From assembly GCA_012031475.1 (NCBI GenBank), contig JAAUTJ010000202.1, positions 1 through 7,724 of the forward strand: a stretch of 7,724 nt of DNA. Direction: 5' to 3'. The notes under the pieces are model-generated. The model had not been told where the DNA came from and did no database searches. It was given only the letters and a program-made list of their open reading frames with translations. The stretch is from Leptolyngbyaceae cyanobacterium SM1_3_5. GTDB taxonomy: Bacteria; Cyanobacteriota; Cyanobacteriia; Elainellales; Elainellaceae. The position numbers and the translations under genes were made by a program. Of this stretch, positions 6,018-7,724 are shown in pieces. Each line of letters opens with the position of its first letter. Position 1 is the first letter of the stretch.

Positions 6018-6042
6018 GTCCTAACTCATTCTCGTAGGGCTA
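6018..6042 (-). repeat. Terminal inverted repeat of the IS630 element, transposase 5' side
   Basis: Read on the minus strand this is TAGCCCTACG, a divergent stretch, then GTTAGGAC, mirroring 5095-5119. It lies about 35 bp upstream of the transposase start, so it may overlap the transposase promoter. Confidence 0.85.
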
Positions 6043-6045
6043 TAT

Positions 6046-6132
6046 CGAGCGATTGCCACCCGCTACGACAAGCTGGCAGAAACGTTTCTCAGTGCTATCT
6101 ATATGGCGGCTACCGTCATCTGGCTGAATTGA
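6046..6132 (+). pseudogene. C-terminal fragment of an IS5-type transposase
   Basis: The frame reads RAIATRYDKLAETFLSAIYM, then AATVIWLN and TGA 6130-6132. ATRYDKLA followed by a hydrophobic helix and IWL is the very end of IS5/IS4-superfamily DDE transposases. Only these last 28 residues remain, and the rest of the protein is not found on the other side of the IS630 element. The fragment starts within a few bases of the IS630 right end, so the older junction between the GRDP-like sequence and the IS5 fragment must have been at or next to the TA into which IS630 inserted. No IS5 terminal repeat could be assigned downstream. Confidence 0.65.
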
Positions 6133-6154
6133 TGACACGCCCTAGGATTTGGCA

Positions 6155-6274
6155 TTGGTGACAAGCTGGTGACAGAATCGCAAAATTGGTGACAGGCTGG
6201 TGACAGCTGAGCTAATTTCTGGTGACAGGGCTGGTGACAGGCTGGTGACAGAAAATCAATTTTGCTGGTGACAG
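6155..6274 (+). repeat. Phased array of eight GGTGACA words
   Basis: GGTGACA starts at 6157, 6168, 6188, 6199, 6221, 6233, 6244 and 6267. Steps are 11, 20, 11, 22, 12, 11 and 23 bp, so the copies sit in close pairs or triplets one helical turn apart, separated by about two turns. Seven copies are extended to CTGGTGACAG or TTGGTGACAG; the first reads TTGGTGACAA. The longer spacers are AT-rich (CAAAAT, TAATTT, CAATTTT). A related GATGACA occurs at 6131. Because 11 is not a multiple of three, the minus-strand reading frame across it (SPACHQ units) is a by-product and not evidence for a protein. Such arrays act elsewhere as replication iterons, cooperative operators or transposase binding sites; no partner protein is visible next to it. 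Confidence 0.8.
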
Positions 6275-6584
6275 CTTGCCCAATTTTACTTGTAGCGCTC
6301 TCTAGACTTGCGTTAGCAAACCGCCCAAATTTTTGACGAATTGCCTTGTGTCGCAACGAATCAACAGGGCTTTTGGGGATGTTTGGCAAATAGTCAAGAT
6401 GCTAGAAAACGTCTGCGATCGAGGTGATGCGATTCTTTTGGGAAGATGGAGAGGGCGATCGTACTACAAGTAATTGGACTAAATTTGGACTAAATTTCTA
6501 TGTAGTGCAAATACTACGCAAGATTACCTTGGACAATGCATCAATTGAATGACTTGTGTGATCCGAAGGAATCACTTGTTCAGA
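6275..6584. other. Gene-poor stretch between the GGTGACA array and the minus-strand operon
   Basis: No secure gene. A plus-strand frame at 6427-6552 would encode 41 residues beginning MRFFWEDGEGDRTTS. It has GAGG only 2 bases before the ATG and no family I know. A minus-strand frame begins at TTG 6389 (PNIPKSPVDSLRHKAIRQKF) and looks protein-like for about 35 residues before running into the GGTGACA array; it may be the leftover start of a lost gene. The stretch also holds an exact 11-bp tandem duplication and a small hairpin, both listed separately. The 3' end of the operon at 6585 falls at its right edge; no terminator-like hairpin with a T run was seen there. Confidence 0.4.
6474..6517. 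repeat. 11-bp tandem duplication followed by a 5-bp hairpin
   Basis: TTGGACTAAAT is repeated exactly at 6474-6484 and 6485-6495. Seven bases later GTAGT (6502-6506) and ACTAC (6513-6517) form an inverted repeat around GCAAAT. The word TACTAC also occurs at 6462-6467, so the area has operator-like character, but no regulated gene is evident on either side. Confidence 0.4.
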
Positions 6585-7112
6585 TTAGGTCAGCAAAGCC
6601 ATACAGCTACACAGATCAGGCGCTTCTGCGTATGCTTGACAGCCTTTTTGTGTGAGGCAATCAACAACTGTCTGCATCTGCTTTTTTCTGCACCGACACG
6701 CTTTTCGTTCTGCCCGCATCAGCATGAAACAGAAACTTCTTGCTTGAGCAGGATTAATTGAAACGTCATAGTGCAGCCTTCTAGCATATAGACACCTGCC
6801 TTCTTCTGACTGCTGAAGCACTAAGCCCAGTGCCTCTAGCTCTTCACTTTTCACCCACAAAAAACTAATTTCTTCTGATGGTGAACTGCGTCCAGCACTC
6901 AAGGAAGCAGCAATGCAGTAGAAGTCGAAGTCTGACTGTACGCGCCAAAAACTATAAATCGATTCTGGGTCTTTGAAAATCTTAGCAACTGCATTATTCA
7001 CGCGCTGCTCTAGATCATCGTCTGAGTTCCAAAAAACGGGGCGATCGATTTTGTGAATGTAAACAGGAACCGCTTCAATTTCAATACCGATTTCTGGCAA
7101 ACTCGGAGGCAT
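6585..7112 (-). CDS. Unknown protein, 175 residues, cysteine-rich C-terminus
   Basis: From ATG 7112 the product reads MPPSLPEIGIEIEAVPVYIH, then a conserved-looking core with DDDLEQRVNNAVAKIFKDPE (31-50), SIYSFWRVQSDFDFYCIAAS (51-70), ISFLWVKSEELEALGLVL (82-99) and YARRLHYDVSINPAQAR (109-125). The C-terminal part carries seven of its nine cysteines: C128, C139, C141, C152, C158, C168 and C170, including C-x-C pairs at both ends. This suggests a metal site or disulfides. There is no signal peptide or membrane segment, so it is probably cytoplasmic. The start lies 24 bp after the stop of the gene at 7137-7724 on the same strand, so the two are probably cotranscribed. A weak GAGA precedes the ATG. 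I do not recognise a family, though it appears intact and well formed. Confidence 0.75.
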   Translation of the reverse strand: MPPSLPEIGIEIEAVPVYIHKIDRPVFWNSDDDLEQRVNNAVAKIFKDPESIYSFWRVQSDFDFYCIAASLSAGRSSPSEEISFLWVKSEELEALGLVLQQSEEGRCLYARRLHYDVSINPAQARSFCFMLMRAERKACRCRKKQMQTVVDCLTQKGCQAYAEAPDLCSCMALLT

Positions 7113-7136
7113 GATGTCTCAAAATCGCTGTTTAAT

Positions 7137-7724
7137 TCACACCAAATCTTCTAAAGCATCTTGACTATACTGGCGGATGTAAGCATCTGTTTCCTTGTTT
7201 GAAGCAAACCAAGTCAACAGTGTCATGACAGACTTTTTGTTTCTCCGATTAACCAGTAGGGTGGCAGCATCAATAACTGCTGCTTTAACCACTCGGCGTT
7301 TAGCTCCGGCCATTTGAATTACAGCTTTCAGTCTTGCCTCGGCTGAAAGTTTTTGGGCGCGGGCGAGACCGTTGATCAAAACGTCTAGCTTTGTATCTCG
7401 GTCTATTTGGCTAATTCCCTTTGGCGTCTTTGGATATTCCAAATAGAAATACTGTAGAGCGCTAATCAAAATAGCATTGCATTCAGCAAGCAGGTCTACA
7501 GCAGCAGCATATGCATCAGGCACATCTCCCCGCAAGCTCCAGTCCAAAACTGCAAAAACGGCCTTGAATGACTTGACTTTTGAGGCAACTTTCTTCCGCA
7601 ACTCCGCTCGTTCTTCAACGGCTGATCGGAAATATTGATCGATTTCAAGTTCTCTTCCGCTCTCAAAAAGCTGTTTTTGAGAGGAAATTGTTGTTGCGAT
7701 GATCGGTTCAGCTTGACTAGGGTT
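7137..7724 (-). CDS. Unknown all-helical protein, 5' end outside the window
   Basis: The frame is open to the window edge, giving at least 195 residues before the TAG-free C-terminus DALEDLV and its stop at 7137-7139. A TTG at 7601 is an internal codon rather than the likely start, since the coding pattern is equally good upstream (LFESGRELEIDQYFRSAVEE). The protein is almost entirely predicted helix: KSFKAVFAVLDWSLRGDVPD, then AYAAAVDLLAECNAILISAL, then RLKAVIQMAGAKRRVVKAAV and DAATLLVNRRNKKSVMTLLT, ending DAYIRQYSQDALEDL. The last two blocks resemble a HEAT-type helical pair in spacing, but that is a weak resemblance. It is the upstream member of a probable two-gene operon with the gene at 6585-7112. 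No enzyme motif is visible and the family is not recognised. Confidence 0.75.
   Translation of the reverse strand, partial: NPSQAEPIIATTISSQKQLFESGRELEIDQYFRSAVEERAELRKKVASKVKSFKAVFAVLDWSLRGDVPDAYAAAVDLLAECNAILISALQYFYLEYPKTPKGISQIDRDTKLDVLINGLARAQKLSAEARLKAVIQMAGAKRRVVKAAVIDAATLLVNRRNKKSVMTLLTWFASNKETDAYIRQYSQDALEDLV

Larger units (their letters stand above)
5095..6042 (-). mobile_element. IS630/Tc1-mariner-type insertion sequence at a TA site
   Basis: The element is 948 bp long. Its ends begin TAGCCCTACG on both sides, and the first 25 positions of the two ends agree at 20 (5095-5119 against 6018-6042 reversed). TA flanks the element at 5093-5094 and 6043-6044, the target duplication expected for this family; since the ends themselves read TATAGCCC, the exact cut cannot be placed closer. 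Two minus-strand reading frames encode the N- and C-terminal halves of a DD34E transposase. The left terminal repeat contains the transposase stop codon. Apart from one -1 shift at an A5 run the coding sequence looks intact, so this is the youngest and possibly still active element in the window. Confidence 0.92.

Noticed and set aside
6155..6274. CRISPR array
   Set aside because: Repeat units are 7-10 bases, spacers are 4-16 bases and similar to each other, and no cas gene is nearby.
6099..6389. Minus-strand 96-codon frame with SPACHQ repeats
   Set aside because: The repeats are the GGTGACA array read on the other strand. Its 11-bp period shifts the reading frame from copy to copy, so the array was not shaped by coding. 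The start is a TTG without a ribosome site. Only the first 35 or so residues look protein-like.
6549..6761. Plus-strand 70-codon frame at the 3' end of the gene at 6585-7112
   Set aside because: It lies antisense to a well-formed gene, is rich in Cys, Phe and His, and has no ribosome site.

Overview
The window looks like a chromosomal accessory region of a cyanobacterium, probably a filamentous one. Three things point there: CGATCG/GCGATCGC (HIP1-type) words are scattered throughout, most recognisable proteins belong to families seen mainly in cyanobacteria (a DUF6439-like protein, a DUF4359-like protein, NB-ARC/WD40 tails, a GRDP-like protein), and GC content looks moderate. All names come from recognising sequence patterns by eye; no database search was run.

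Layout. 1-805: a 20-bp perfect palindrome at the left edge, then two small convergent genes whose stop codons share the four bases CTAG. These are a short protein with one membrane segment (+) and a DUF6439-like protein (-). 806-1480: no convincing gene, but three copies of a CGRTYGAACARTTT word and an 8-bp inverted repeat. 1481-2699: gene remains. These are an internally deleted NB-ARC/WD40 gene (-), a probably 5'-truncated gene with a CPECW motif and a coiled-coil-like tail (+), and a DUF4359-like gene interrupted by one in-frame TGA (+). 2828-4121: a complete but dead IS3-family element with matching terminal repeats and three separate coding lesions. 4124-4675: a helical acidic protein of unknown function whose reading frame runs straight out of the IS3 end, so it is probably truncated. 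4792-6132: a GRDP-like remnant (-), an IS630/Tc1-mariner-type element at a TA site, and the last 29 codons of an IS5-type transposase (+). 6155-6274: eight GGTGACA words in a phased array. 6275-6584: no secure gene; an 11-bp tandem repeat and a small hairpin. 6585-7724: two genes of unknown function on the minus strand, 24 bp apart and probably one operon; the upstream one runs off the window.

Reading. Most of 1481-6132 is a gene graveyard where insertion sequences have landed and host genes have decayed by single-base frameshifts, nonsense codons and deletions. The IS630 copy is the best-preserved mobile element. Its only apparent break is a -1 shift at an A5 run, which could be programmed. 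The genes most likely to work are the pair at 225-805 and the pair at 6585-7724. No complete new multi-gene system is visible. The best candidates for something undescribed are the GGTGACA array, the GAACARTTT triplet and the two-gene operon of unknown function.
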